Notes: generated by a model from the sequence alone, not told the origin. DNA of 64,000 nucleotides from Streptomyces sp. NRRL B-3428 (GCA_000721375.1 JOGW01000019.1:124001-188000); one strand, 5' to 3'; numbered from the stretch's first letter, positions 53,765-63,501 are shown. Numbers and translations are program-made.

Positions 53765-55044
53765 CCTCTGAGCTGTACGACCGTCATCGGCGGGTGCTGC
53801 CGGACTGGCTGGCCCTCTACTACGAGGAGCCCGTCGAGCTGACGCACGGCGAGGGCCGCCACGTCTGGGGCGCGGACGGTACGCGCTACCTGGACTTCTT
53901 CGGCGGCATCCTCACCACGATGACCGCCCACGCGCTGCCCGAGGTCACCAAGGCGGTGGCCGAACAGGCCGGCCGGATCATCCACTCGTCCACGCTCTAC
54001 CTCGACCGCCCGATGATCGAACTGGCCGAACGTGTCGCCACGTTGAGCGGTATCCCCGACGCGCGGGTCTTCTTCACCACCTCGGGCACGGAGGCCAACG
54101 ACACGGCGCTGCTGCTCGCGACGGCGTACCGGGGCTCGAACTCGATCCTCGCGATGCGCAACAGCTACCACGGCCGCTCGTTCTCGGCGGTCGGCATCAC
54201 GGGCAATCGCGCGTGGTCGCCGACCTCGCTGACCCCCCTGCAGACGTTGTACGTCCACGGGGGAGTGCGTACGCGGGGTCCGTACGCCTCGTTGGACGAC
54301 TCCGCCTTCGTGGCCGCCTGCGTGGCCGACCTGGAGGACCTCCTGGGTCACGGCCGCCCGCCGGCCGCACTGATCGCGGAACCGATCCAGGGGGTGGGCG
54401 GCTTCACCTCACCCCCCGACGGCCTGTACGCGGCCTTCCGTGAAGTCCTCTCCGCCCACGGGGTGTTGTGGATCTCGGACGAGGTGCAGACGGGCTGGGG
54501 CCGCACCGGCGACAACTTCTGGGGCTGGCAGGCGCACGCCGCCTCGGGCCCGCCCGACATGCTCACGTTCGCCAAGGGCATCGGCAACGGCATGTCCATC
54601 GGCGGCGTCGTCGCCCGCGCCGAGATCATGAACTGCCTCGACTCCAACTCCATCTCCACCTTCGGCGGTTCCCCGGTCACGATGGCGGCCGGCCTCGCCA
54701 ACCTCACGTACCTCCTGGAACACGACCTCCAGGGCAACGCCCGCCGAGTCGGCGGCCTGCTGCTCTCGCGGCTGCAGGCCATCGGTGCGCATGTCGACTG
54801 CGTACGCGAAGTGCGCGGCCGAGGCCTGATGCTCGGCATCGAACTGTGCGAACCGGGCACGGACCGGCCGTCCCCCGAGCGTGCCGCGGCGGTCCTGGAG
54901 GCGACGCGGGCCGCTGGTCTGCTGATCGGCAAGGGCGGCGGACACAGCACGAGCGTGCTGCGGATCGCACCGCCGCTCAGCCTGACGGTGGCGGAGGCGG
55001 AGGAGGGCGCGGGGATCCTGGAACGAGCCCTGCGTTCCGTGTAG
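53761..55044 (+). CDS. Class III pyridoxal-phosphate aminotransferase
   Basis: 427 residues of the class III (omega-amino acid) aminotransferases. The PLP Lys lies in LTFAKGIGNGMSIGG, preceded by the EVQTGWGRTGDNFWGW motif. Placed between the ureidopropionase and hydantoinase genes, it probably transaminates beta-alanine or beta-aminoisobutyrate from pyrimidine breakdown. The GTG start overlaps the upstream stop. Confidence 0.92.
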   Translation: MTSELYDRHRRVLPDWLALYYEEPVELTHGEGRHVWGADGTRYLDFFGGILTTMTAHALPEVTKAVAEQAGRIIHSSTLYLDRPMIELAERVATLSGIPDARVFFTTSGTEANDTALLLATAYRGSNSILAMRNSYHGRSFSAVGITGNRAWSPTSLTPLQTLYVHGGVRTRGPYASLDDSAFVAACVADLEDLLGHGRPPAALIAEPIQGVGGFTSPPDGLYAAFREVLSAHGVLWISDEVQTGWGRTGDNFWGWQAHAASGPPDMLTFAKGIGNGMSIGGVVARAEIMNCLDSNSISTFGGSPVTMAAGLANLTYLLEHDLQGNARRVGGLLLSRLQAIGAHVDCVREVRGRGLMLGIELCEPGTDRPSPERAAAVLEATRAAGLLIGKGGGHSTSVLRIAPPLSLTVAEAEEGAGILERALRSV

Positions 55045-55135
55045 TCGCCCGCTGCCGTCCGCTCTCGTTCCCCGTCGGACTCTCTGTCGAACTCCTTGCC
55101 GAACTCCCTGTCGAATCCCACCTCTGGGGGAAGCC

Positions 55136-55651
55136 ATGACGACCCGAACCCTCATCACCGGCGGCCTGGTCATCACGGCCGCGGACGAGACCCACGCCGA
55201 CGTACTGATCGAGGACGGCCGCATCGCAGCCCTGGCCGCCCCGGGCACCCAGGAGTGGTCGGCCTCGGCGGACCGGGTCCTCGACGCGAGTGGCAAGTAC
55301 GTGATCCCGGGCGGGGTGGACGTGCACACGCACATGGAGCTGCCGTTCGGCGGGACGTTCGCGTCGGACACGTTCGAGACGGGGACGAAGGCGGCGGCGT
55401 GGGGCGGGACCACGACGATCGTGGACTTCGCGGTGCAGTCGAAGGGGCATGCGCTGCGGGCCGGGTTGGACGCGTGGTACGCGAAGGCGGACGGCAACTG
55501 CGCGATCGACTACGGCTTCCACATGATCCTGTCGGACGTGAACGAGCGGACGCTGAAGGAGATGGATCTGCTCGTGGAGGAGGGGATCACGTCGTTCAAG
55601 AATTTTGTTGGCGGAGCTGACCGGGGATCTTTTTCGCCCGCAGCCGCCTGA
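55136..55651 (+). pseudogene. hydA: Truncated dihydropyrimidinase/D-hydantoinase (5' fragment)
   Basis: 171 residues. The first 155 are a normal hydantoinase N-terminus (VDVHTHMELPFGG, GGTTTIVDFA) up to the carbamylated catalytic Lys in ITSFK, whose codon ends at 55600. The remaining residues (NFVGGADRGSF...) are unrelated and run to a chance stop. Codons are strongly G/C-ending, like the neighbouring genes. The gene clearly belonged to the upstream ureidopropionase-aminotransferase operon and is non-functional now. A full second copy begins 113 nt later. Confidence 0.9.
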
Positions 55652-55763
55652 CCTGCCGTAACTGGCCGGTTTGCTCCGTGTTTTGGGCTGTCTGACCTGA
55701 TCGATGCGATTGCTATGTCGGGGCCGCTGTGGGGTGGCTGTCCGGCGCAGGGAGGTTGACACG
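55601..55763 (+). other. Junction between broken and intact hydantoinase genes
   Basis: 163 nt of lower G+C (AATTTTGTTGG, CTTTTTCG, GTTTTGGG). It begins exactly where the hydantoinase homology ends and is a plausible left boundary of the inserted island. No IS ends or clear inverted repeats seen. GGGAGG at its end is the ribosome site of the next gene. Confidence 0.6.
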
Positions 55764-57161
55764 ATGACTCGCACGCTGATCACCGGTGGGCTTGTGATCA
55801 CGGCCGCTGACGAGGTTCACGCGGATGTGCTGATCGAGGACGGTCGGATCGCGGCTGTGGCGGCGGCCGGGACGCAGGAGTGGTCTGCTTCGGCGGACCG
55901 GGTGATCGATGCGACTGGTAGGTATGTGATCCCAGGTGGGGTCGATGTCCACACGCACATGGAGCTGCCGTTCGGCGGGACCTTCGCGTCGGACACGTTC
56001 GAGACTGGGACGCAGGCGGCGGCGTGGGGTGGGACCACGACGATCGTGGACTTCGCGGTGCAGACGAAGGGGCAGTCGCTGCACGCGGGTCTGGATGCCT
56101 GGCATGCGAAGGCGGACGGGAACTGTGCGATCGACTACGGGTTCCACATGATCCTGTCGGACGTGAACGACCGGACACTGAAGGAGATGGATCTTCTCGT
56201 CGAGTCCGGTTGTACATCGTTCAAATTGTTCACTGCCTACCCCGGGGTGTTCTACTCCGATGATGGGCAGATCCTGCGGGCGATGCAGAAAGCGTCGATG
56301 AACGGCGGCATGATCATGATGCATGCCGAGAACGGCATCGCGATCGATGTCCTGGTCGAGCAGGCGTTGCAGCGGGGGGAGACGGATCCGCGGTTTCACG
56401 GGGAGGTCCGCAAGGCCCTGCTCGAAGCCGAGGCCACGCATCGGGTGATCAAGCTTGCGCAGGTGGCGGGTGCTCCGGTGTATGTGGTGCATGTGTCGGC
56501 GCAGGAGGCGGTGGCGGAGCTGGCCCGCGCGCGGGATGAGGGCCTGCCGGTGTTCGGGGAGACCTGTCCGCAGTATCTGTTCCTGTCGACGGACGATCTC
56601 GCGGAGCCGGATTTCGAGGGTGCGAAGTACGTGTGCTCGACACCGCTGCGGCCCAAGGAACATCAGGCCGCACTGTGGCGTGGGCTGCGCACTAATGACC
56701 TCCAGGTCGTCTCGACCGACCACTGCCCATTCTGCTTCGTCGGCCAGAAGGAGCTCGGACGCGGAGACTTCTCGAAGATCCCCAACGGAATGCCAGGCGT
56801 CGAGAACCGGATGGATCTGCTGCATCAGGCGGTCCTGGACGGTCATATCTCACGGCGGCGGTGGATCGAGATCGCCTGCGCGACACCGGCGCGGATGTTC
56901 GGCCTGTATGGAAGGAAGGGGACGATCGCGCCGGGGGCGGATGCGGATGTCGTGATCTATGACCCTGCGGCGGAGCAGGTGATGTCCGCTGAGACGCATC
57001 ACATGAACGTGGACTACTCGGCGTATGAGGGGAAGCGGGTGACCGGGCGGGTGGAGAGCGTGCTTTCCCGCGGTGAACTCGTCATCGACGGGCGGGAGTT
57101 CGTGGGGCGGGCCGGGCATGGGGCGTATCTCGCGCGGGGGACCAGCCAGTACTTGGGGTAG
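55764..57161 (+). CDS. hydA: Dihydropyrimidinase/D-hydantoinase (complete second copy)
   Basis: 465 residues, full length. The binuclear metal site HTHMEL, the carbamylated Lys in TSFKLFTAY and later ligands (HAENG, HVSAQE, STDHCPF) are intact. It aligns with the truncated copy throughout its N-terminal third, with many synonymous differences; codon use is less G/C-biased in the third position (for example GGGCTTGTG, GCTGACGAG), suggesting a different origin. ATG at 55764 follows GGGAGG. It can replace the function lost in the broken copy. Confidence 0.92.
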   Translation: MTRTLITGGLVITAADEVHADVLIEDGRIAAVAAAGTQEWSASADRVIDATGRYVIPGGVDVHTHMELPFGGTFASDTFETGTQAAAWGGTTTIVDFAVQTKGQSLHAGLDAWHAKADGNCAIDYGFHMILSDVNDRTLKEMDLLVESGCTSFKLFTAYPGVFYSDDGQILRAMQKASMNGGMIMMHAENGIAIDVLVEQALQRGETDPRFHGEVRKALLEAEATHRVIKLAQVAGAPVYVVHVSAQEAVAELARARDEGLPVFGETCPQYLFLSTDDLAEPDFEGAKYVCSTPLRPKEHQAALWRGLRTNDLQVVSTDHCPFCFVGQKELGRGDFSKIPNGMPGVENRMDLLHQAVLDGHISRRRWIEIACATPARMFGLYGRKGTIAPGADADVVIYDPAAEQVMSAETHHMNVDYSAYEGKRVTGRVESVLSRGELVIDGREFVGRAGHGAYLARGTSQYLG

Positions 57162-57433
57162 CGCGTCCCGCTCATGCGTGAGGTATTCGCAAGTGGGCAC
57201 ACATGTGCGTCGCGCGCGTCCATGGATGTGCTCGTGCCCATTTGGTGCTGATGGTCAGATGTTGCTGAATCGGTCGGGTGGTGCCCTGTCATGCTGGAGA
57301 CATGGGCGCTGATTGCTCCAACGGACAGGTCCTGCCGCTGGGTTGGTACCCCGGGTGCACGTCTCGGCTGTCTGTGGTGCCACATATCATCCGCTCACCC
57401 GTATAGAGCTGGTTCGGAGCGGAGCGGTAGGAC
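57162..57433. other. Intergenic region upstream of the KAP NTPase
   Basis: 272 nt. Contains a CACATGTG palindrome near 57201 and a 34-codon open frame (57302-57406) without clear support. No promoter consensus stands out. Probably holds the KAP promoter. Confidence 0.5.
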
Positions 57434-60400
57434 ATGGCACGACAACGTCCGTGGATCATCGAGGACAGCGCGATCAGCTCGTCAGATCAAGATCGCTTTG
57501 ATCATCAGTCAGTAAGTCGTGAACTTCTCGACATCATCCGCGGATCCGCTCAACCGCTCGCCGTCGGGTTGCTTGGGCCCTTTGGCAGTGGCAAGTCCTC
57601 CGTTGTTCGGCTCCTCGCCAATGAATTGAGGGGCGACAGGAACTGGGCGATCTTGCACCTGAGCGCCGAGCGGCACAGCGGCTCAGCTCGTGCAAGGGGA
57701 CTGCTATACGGCCTGCTTGACGAAGCCCTGCGGCAGAAGCTCATCCCGAAGGGGATGTGGGAGTCCGAACGGGCCTGTCTTGACGGTGGGCGGCAGCGCG
57801 TGGCGTCGAGACCCACCGCGAATGCCGGCAAGCCCGGGAGTGTGCGGTGGTTCAGTTATCCCGCAGCCGCCGGTGCGGCGCTGGCGTGGCTCCTAGCTTC
57901 GCTGATCATGATCTGGGTGCTCGGCACGCTAGTCGTGGCAGTCGGCCACCTTTGCGGTCTGGGGACCGGTGTTTCGACTTGGACCTGGTTCGCCTCTCCA
58001 GGGGCCAGGCCGGTGACAACCGCCTTGTCAGGTGCTGCCGTTGTGGCCTGTGTTCTTGGGACTGCCAAGGACGGCGCCCTGGCAATGTTGAAGAAGCACG
58101 AGATCACACTCACGACACCGCGTCCGGAATCGACGGATGACCTGGAGCAGGTGTTCACGGGACTGATCGAAGCCATCGACCGCCGGTTGATCATCGCCAT
58201 CGACGACATCGACCGTTTGGCGGCAAGTGAAGTACTCGAAGCCATCACAACAGTGCGCAGCCTCCTTCTCACCGGCACGCATCACAACCACCCACCTGTG
58301 TTCCTGATCTCCTGCGACGAGGACATCGTCCGAGAGGCGATCGTCGGCGTGCGTCCGGGTCTGGCACACCGACCTGCCCAGCAGGCCCGGGTGAGCGAGC
58401 AGCACGTGCCGGCCAAGGCCGCCGAGCGAAAAGCGACGGAAGAAGCTGCACAGGAGTACTTGAATAAGCTGTTCACCGTGCGGCTGGTGCTTCCCGCCCA
58501 CCATGATGCAGACCTTCGCCAGTACCTTGAGCAGCTCCTCACGCACCCCGAACCGCACCCGCTAGTACCCCGCCTGGGCGGCATATCGGCCGCGCGGGAC
58601 GTACTCGAAACGCTGATCCACTCGAAGGTCCGAGACCCTCGGCATGCCATCCGCCTGCTGAATGCCTTCCTGGCCGACTACGGGCTCGCGATCCGACGTG
58701 AGCAGGACAACGGCTCAACCACCTGGATCGCCCCTGGCGAAGTCACCGGCCACCCCATCACCCTGGCCCGACTGACGGTGTTGCGCCACGACTACAGGGG
58801 TCTTTACGACGACATCCGCGCCGAACACGATCTGCTTGCGCTCCTGGACGATGCCCTGCTCGATACGCCTAGCGCGCTCCGTGATCCGCTCCTTGAGACC
58901 TACATCGTCAAGGCAGAGGAAGATGACTCAGACGACGGGGTCGGTGCGTTGCCGCGTCTCAACACTGCGGCCTACCCGGGATTGCACTATCTGCGGGCCA
59001 CGGCCTTCCGGGCACGGATGGGACGCCCCGCACACCTGATGCCGCTCCTCACTTTGGGCTCCACACCGGCCAGTCGCGAGTTGGGCAGCGACCAAGCCGC
59101 AGCCATCCAGCGCGAACTGCTTCAGCGCGATGCCGATGCCTTCCGGGACCGACTTAACAACATCGAGATGCGCAAACGCGTACTGTTTGCCGCCACTCAC
59201 GCGCTTGGAGAAGTGCGCCCCGGTCAGGACCTCGACAACACTCTGGCCGCGATCGTGCGCGCGCTCGCGGGCACGCCCGGCCTTGCAGATCACCTCAGCT
59301 CCAGCGACGACGCCGTCGGACGTGCTCTGCTCAACCTGACAGACCGCATCGCCAGCAGGCGCTCCGAGTCCCGCGAAACGGTGGCGGCCCACCACCTGGT
59401 CCGGATCCTCGATCTCATGCCTCCCGCTCATCTGCCGTCCCTCTACGCCAGTCTGAGTGTGCCTCCTGCGCCAGGTGCCGGAACTATTGCCGAGACAGAT
59501 CAGCCGGCATTCGCCTGGGCCCAGGCGCTGATCCTCCTCCCTGCCGACGGCCATGGTCAGCGCCTGCGACCGGCCGTGGAGAAGTACTTCCGTACCCTTG
59601 CCCGGACCGGCACGCCCGAGGTTTTGAAGGCATGGCTCGTGGAGCATGCCGAAGCACCCGCAGCACAGCGCGCGCTCTGGCCCGCTGATGCCTACGAAGC
59701 TCTCCTGGCGCTGGCGGCGCGTGCCGCAGACAGTACGACCACAGCCGAAGTGCGCCGTGTCATCGAGGACTCCGCCGAATGCCACCGCTGGCAGACGCCC
59801 GTCCTACGCGGCGTTCTGGAATGGCTGACCGCTGCCGACGACCTGCTGCGCCGGAACGCCATTGAGCTCTTGAATCAGCTCGCGGTTCCCGACGACGAAT
59901 GGGGCCGAGCGACCGCCTCGGATGCGGCAACAGACGCCACGTTGGCCACAGAACTCCTTGAGCACGCGGCCAGATTCCTCATCGACGACGACGATTCGAC
60001 GAGTTCCAAGATGACTGTGGAACTCCTGCATCGCTGGCTACTGATCCTAGGTGGCCGAACTGTTCCCAGCGGGCAACAGGTCAGCGCGGTTGTCGCGGGC
60101 ACGCTCGGTTCAACCGCGCACACGTGCCAGGAACTCGCCATGGCGGCAGCCAGCATCCTTCCTGACCTGCAACTGCAGGATGCGGCAACCTGCGCTGTGG
60201 CCGTGGCTGGACATCTCGGAGAGGTGGCATCCACTGACAGTCCCGTGCTCGATGCGCTAGCGGAGGCTGTGTTGACCTTTATGCGAGTCACCACCAACGA
60301 CGACGTAGCGCAGGATGCCGCTCGCACCTGCCGTACGGTCCTAACGGCCGGCCTCGCCACCGACGAGGCCCAAGGCGTGTTTGCGCGACGACACCTTGCC

Positions 60401-61411
60401 GCAGTCATGACGACCGATGCAGGCCGAGAAGCGGGCGTAGCGCTCATCGACGAGTTCACCCCTCGTCTCGCCCAACGGCATGTGCCCCTCGGCGCTGATC
60501 ACTTCACCAGCCTCCATGTTCTTCTTGGCGATCCAGCGACGAAAGCCGCCCGTCTAGGTGAGGTGGTGCAACATCTCTACGACCGGATGGGTACGCAGCC
60601 TGTCGAGAACGCAGGGTTCGTATCCCACTACGTGGCGCACGAAACCATCACTGTGCAATGGCTGATCTGGATCGCCCAGCACTGGGCCGCTATTCCAGGG
60701 CACGAGCGTTCGCTCGCTGTGGCCGCAGCACACCGCCCGGATCTTGCTGAGGGTACCGGGCTTCCCGACCTGCTTGTCCAACACCTCCTCGATTCTGACG
60801 AAGCAGCACCGTGGCAACATGCCGCGCCCCTCTGGAGCGCAGTCACCACCGAATGCCAAGTAGCCCTACTTGTAGCCGCGGATGGCCGATGCCCGGCCCT
60901 CGCCGACCGAGCAGCCCAAGCTTCGGCAGACATTCTTGTCATGGCGCTGAACTCAGCGAGTTCCGGCGAACTCCCCGCACTTCTCGACCTCATCTGTGCG
61001 AGCCCGCAGGCATCTCAGGCCATCTCCGGCTACATCGAAGACACCATCGCAGGTCGCGAGTGGAATCAAACGGACACCGTTCTTGTCGCTGTCGCAAGCC
61101 CGGATCCGGCGTCCTTGTGGAGAGTTCTTTTGGCCGCCCTTCCGAACGGGCAAGGGACGATTGAGCGCGTCGGCCCACTCATCGAGGCTCTCCTCGCACG
61201 AACCCCCGGCGACGCTCCCCGTAACCTCGTGGACGAGATCGCTCCTGTGCTCCGCGATGCGACAGTCGGCAGCGCCACCGCGCTCGGCTATGCCGTGCGG
61301 CCGGTACCTGACGTCGCCACTTCACTGCGGCGTACCCTGCACGGGCATAGCAAGACCACCGCGGAGAAGGAACGGACAGCGGCGTTCAAGCAGGCGGCAG
61401 GCATCCGATGA
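57434..61411 (+). CDS. KAP-family P-loop NTPase with membrane helices
   Basis: 1325 residues. Walker A is GPFGSGKSS (48-56), Walker B LIIAIDDIDRL (252-262). Two hydrophobic segments (about 143-175 and 195-212) lie between them, the hallmark KAP arrangement that places the ATPase under the membrane. The C-terminal ~800 residues are alpha-helical and repeat-like, probably a scaffold or recognition domain. Base composition and codon use are less G/C-biased than the first 50 kb. KAP NTPases are recurrent in bacterial antiphage loci and mobile islands; next to a Pycsar-like cluster, a defence role is likely. Mechanism not known. Confidence 0.88.
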   Translation: MARQRPWIIEDSAISSSDQDRFDHQSVSRELLDIIRGSAQPLAVGLLGPFGSGKSSVVRLLANELRGDRNWAILHLSAERHSGSARARGLLYGLLDEALRQKLIPKGMWESERACLDGGRQRVASRPTANAGKPGSVRWFSYPAAAGAALAWLLASLIMIWVLGTLVVAVGHLCGLGTGVSTWTWFASPGARPVTTALSGAAVVACVLGTAKDGALAMLKKHEITLTTPRPESTDDLEQVFTGLIEAIDRRLIIAIDDIDRLAASEVLEAITTVRSLLLTGTHHNHPPVFLISCDEDIVREAIVGVRPGLAHRPAQQARVSEQHVPAKAAERKATEEAAQEYLNKLFTVRLVLPAHHDADLRQYLEQLLTHPEPHPLVPRLGGISAARDVLETLIHSKVRDPRHAIRLLNAFLADYGLAIRREQDNGSTTWIAPGEVTGHPITLARLTVLRHDYRGLYDDIRAEHDLLALLDDALLDTPSALRDPLLETYIVKAEEDDSDDGVGALPRLNTAAYPGLHYLRATAFRARMGRPAHLMPLLTLGSTPASRELGSDQAAAIQRELLQRDADAFRDRLNNIEMRKRVLFAATHALGEVRPGQDLDNTLAAIVRALAGTPGLADHLSSSDDAVGRALLNLTDRIASRRSESRETVAAHHLVRILDLMPPAHLPSLYASLSVPPAPGAGTIAETDQPAFAWAQALILLPADGHGQRLRPAVEKYFRTLARTGTPEVLKAWLVEHAEAPAAQRALWPADAYEALLALAARAADSTTTAEVRRVIEDSAECHRWQTPVLRGVLEWLTAADDLLRRNAIELLNQLAVPDDEWGRATASDAATDATLATELLEHAARFLIDDDDSTSSKMTVELLHRWLLILGGRTVPSGQQVSAVVAGTLGSTAHTCQELAMAAASILPDLQLQDAATCAVAVAGHLGEVASTDSPVLDALAEAVLTFMRVTTNDDVAQDAARTCRTVLTAGLATDEAQGVFARRHLAAVMTTDAGREAGVALIDEFTPRLAQRHVPLGADHFTSLHVLLGDPATKAARLGEVVQHLYDRMGTQPVENAGFVSHYVAHETITVQWLIWIAQHWAAIPGHERSLAVAAAHRPDLAEGTGLPDLLVQHLLDSDEAAPWQHAAPLWSAVTTECQVALLVAADGRCPALADRAAQASADILVMALNSASSGELPALLDLICASPQASQAISGYIEDTIAGREWNQTDTVLVAVASPDPASLWRVLLAALPNGQGTIERVGPLIEALLARTPGDAPRNLVDEIAPVLRDATVGSATALGYAVRPVPDVATSLRRTLHGHSKTTAEKERTAAFKQAAGIR

Positions 61412-61845
61412 CAGGCCGAGACATAGGCGAGGCGCGTACTCGTCAATGAGCCCGTCGGTGGCCCGACCGCCCGGACTACCCTCGCCCTCCCAGAGCTTAC
61501 GCAAACTACAAGTCGATCCCGCTCCAAGGTGCGTGCCGTCGCCGTGCGGGCGGTCGCCACGGCCATGATGATCAACTTCGTGGTGCATGCCGGTGTAAAT
61601 AGGCCAAGTTGGCACGCACAGTCGAGAATGTGTGCGAATGGAACGGGACGGCTGGCCGCAAGAAGGTGCTGTTGGATTCTGGGGTTGCGGGTGGTTGGGG
61701 CGCCTCGCGGGCTGTATCGGTAGTTGTCAAGTGAGCGTAATGAGGCGAATGTGCTGGAGCTAATTCCGGTCGCCGAGGTGCGTTCTGAGAACTATTGACG
61801 CCAGTGGACGTGTAGCAGATCTGTGCGGGTGGTAGCTCATTACGC
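61412..61845. other. 434-bp intergenic region, no gene supported
   Basis: Lies between the KAP gene and the Pycsar-like cluster. Open frames on both strands are short and without ribosome sites. An imperfect inverted repeat CGCACA...TGTGCG occurs around 61615-61636. Expected to hold the promoter of the downstream operon. Confidence 0.5.
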
Positions 61846-62106
61846 ATGAATCGGGGATTGCGTTATCTCTTGGCGCCGCGGGTATCGCGCCGGATCTATT
61901 TGTGGCGGCGAGATAATCTGGGTCTTTCCTATAGGGGTGCCCTGCATTGGGATTCCTTGTGGATTCAGCGGCGACAGGAAATGCGACATGCGTACGGGAG
62001 ATGGTGGCGGTGGAAGGCGCCTGCCAGTGAGCGTGAAGCGCTGAATGTCGGGCGTTTTCGCCCCACGGAGGCGCAGCTCGCGCAATGGTCGATCATCCAT
62101 GACTGA
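61846..62106 (+). CDS. Small Trp/Arg-rich protein at the head of the Pycsar-like operon
   Basis: 86 residues with seven tryptophans and many arginines, for example GRWWRWKAP near residues 51-59. No signal peptide or membrane helix. Its last codons overlap the start of the PycTM-like gene by 8 nt, so translation is coupled and the gene is likely real. No upstream in-frame start exists. No family recognised; the ribosome site is weak. Confidence 0.6.
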   Translation: MNRGLRYLLAPRVSRRIYLWRRDNLGLSYRGALHWDSLWIQRRQEMRHAYGRWWRWKAPASEREALNVGRFRPTEAQLAQWSIIHD

Positions 62107-62632
62107 CGGGGCGGGAACTGGAGTGCCGGCAAGGGCCGACCCGTTGGACACAGCCTGGCGGGTGTATGGCGCGCTGGTGGAATGGACGGGGAGGGCGGAT
62201 GCGAAGGCTGCATTCGCGTTGTCCCTGCAGACGGCGTCCTTGGCTGTTGTCGCGGTGCTTACGGGTGCGGGGCGTGTACTGCCATCTTCTGGTGGTCCTG
62301 CGGGCGTCGTGTTCCTGATCTCCGGAGCGGTTCTGCTTGCGGGTGGCGCCGGGTTGGCCGTTGCCGCAGTGTCGCCCCACCTCGGCGCTAGGCGTCGCAG
62401 ACGACCCGGCGTCCGTGGTGGCTCATTTCTGTACTTCGGCGACCTTCGTTCCTGGGATCCGGACGTACTGGAGGTGACGCTTCGGGAAACGGATCCCCTG
62501 CCGCCGTTGGCGCGGCAGTTGGTGGTGATGAGTTCTATCGCGTGGGTCAAGCATCGGCGGGTCCAATGGTCGCTTTCGTGTGGTGCGGCAGGTATTTGTC
62601 TGGTGGTGATTGCCGTCGCTTCCGGGCGGTGA
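62099..62632 (+). CDS. PycTM-like (Pycsar effector family) membrane protein
   Basis: 177 residues. N-terminal segment ends in WTGRADAKAAFALSLQ (residues 29-44), a hallmark of the family; transmembrane helices at about 40-57, 68-92 and 156-174. The middle contains SFLYFGDLRSWD (109-120), and the third block is ARQLVVMSSIAWVKHRRVQW. This is the layout of PycTM effectors of Pycsar (cyclic pyrimidine antiphage) systems, which damage the membrane when the cyclic nucleotide binds. The start overlaps the 86-residue gene. The Crp/Fnr gene and cyclase follow, which fits the system call. Confidence 0.8.
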   Translation: MTDGAGTGVPARADPLDTAWRVYGALVEWTGRADAKAAFALSLQTASLAVVAVLTGAGRVLPSSGGPAGVVFLISGAVLLAGGAGLAVAAVSPHLGARRRRRPGVRGGSFLYFGDLRSWDPDVLEVTLRETDPLPPLARQLVVMSSIAWVKHRRVQWSLSCGAAGICLVVIAVASGR

Positions 62633-62674
62633 TTCCCGAGGTGTGCGCTGACCTTTCAAGGGCGTGCGTATTTC

Positions 62675-63367
62675 ATGTCTGGGGGGAACTTGAATTTCCG
62701 CGACATGGTTCCGGAGTCGGCATGGCGTGCGTTGGTGGAGCAGGGCAGAGGAGTTGTATTTCGGCGTGGCGCTGTCATCTATCGGCAGGGAGACCGGGCC
62801 TCGTCAGTGACGCTTCTTGAGGACGGGACCGTGAAGGTCGTGCAGTTGGCTGAGGGGGGTGCCGCTCTCACGCTTACGTTGCGCGGCCCGGGTGAGGTGC
62901 TGGGTGAGATGGGAGTCATCCTCGATCGGCCTCGTTCCGCCACGCTGGAAGCGGTGAACTCGTGCAGTGGCCGGGTGCTGGGTGCGCGTGCGTTCCTCGC
63001 CAGCCTTGATCGGCTGGGCCTGGTGCCCACGGTGTACCGGCTCGCGGTTGACCGGATGCACCATGTCGAGCAGTTGCGCACGGATCTGGTGAGCTTGCCT
63101 CCAGCCGCACGTGTGGCCCGCGTCATCCTGCATCTCGCACAGGAGGTCGGCCGCCCCGGCACGGACGGCACGCTGGTCGAACTCGGCATGCCACGTGAGG
63201 AATTGGCGGCCATGGCCGCGGTCGGGCGTTCCACGGCCGCCCCTGCGCTCAGACGCTTGCAGGAGCAGGGCGTACTCGACCTTGCCCGGACCAGGCTCGT
63301 CGTCAGGGACGTGGAAGCACTGGAGGCCGCGGCGCGAGCCGAGGGGCCCGACGGTTCCGGTGTGTGA
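62675..63367 (+). CDS. Crp/Fnr-family regulator with cyclic-nucleotide-binding domain
   Basis: 230 residues. The effector domain contains FRRGAVIYRQGDRASSV and the phosphate-binding cassette GEVLGEMGVILDRPRSAT, with Glu78, Arg87 and Ser88 at positions that in Crp contact the cyclic nucleotide. The C-terminal HTH is at about 173-205 (PREELAAMAAVGRSTAAPAL). ATG is 42 nt after the PycTM-like stop, so likely co-transcribed. Its ligand is inferred to be the product of the downstream cyclase. It may activate or repress the operon, with the palindrome at 63502 as a candidate site. Confidence 0.85.
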   Translation: MSGGNLNFRDMVPESAWRALVEQGRGVVFRRGAVIYRQGDRASSVTLLEDGTVKVVQLAEGGAALTLTLRGPGEVLGEMGVILDRPRSATLEAVNSCSGRVLGARAFLASLDRLGLVPTVYRLAVDRMHHVEQLRTDLVSLPPAARVARVILHLAQEVGRPGTDGTLVELGMPREELAAMAAVGRSTAAPALRRLQEQGVLDLARTRLVVRDVEALEAAARAEGPDGSGV

Positions 63368-63501
63368 GGCGCGCCACGCCGGAACCGTCCACTCCCGGAC
63401 GGTGTGCTCCGCCGTGCTGCTCCACCGTGGTGAATGAAGCGGTTGTGCCAGTCACTTGAACGCCCAGGCGGGCCCTGCCCGACGGAATCCTTCAGCGGAG
63501 C

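Noticed and set aside
55601..55763. Insertion sequence at the hydA break
   Set aside because: The interval is too short for an IS, and no inverted ends or target duplication are visible; an island boundary fits better.
61322..61615. Minus-strand frame between the KAP gene and the Pycsar-like operon, considered as transposase remnant
   Set aside because: No transposase motif, ribosome site or terminal inverted repeats could be seen.
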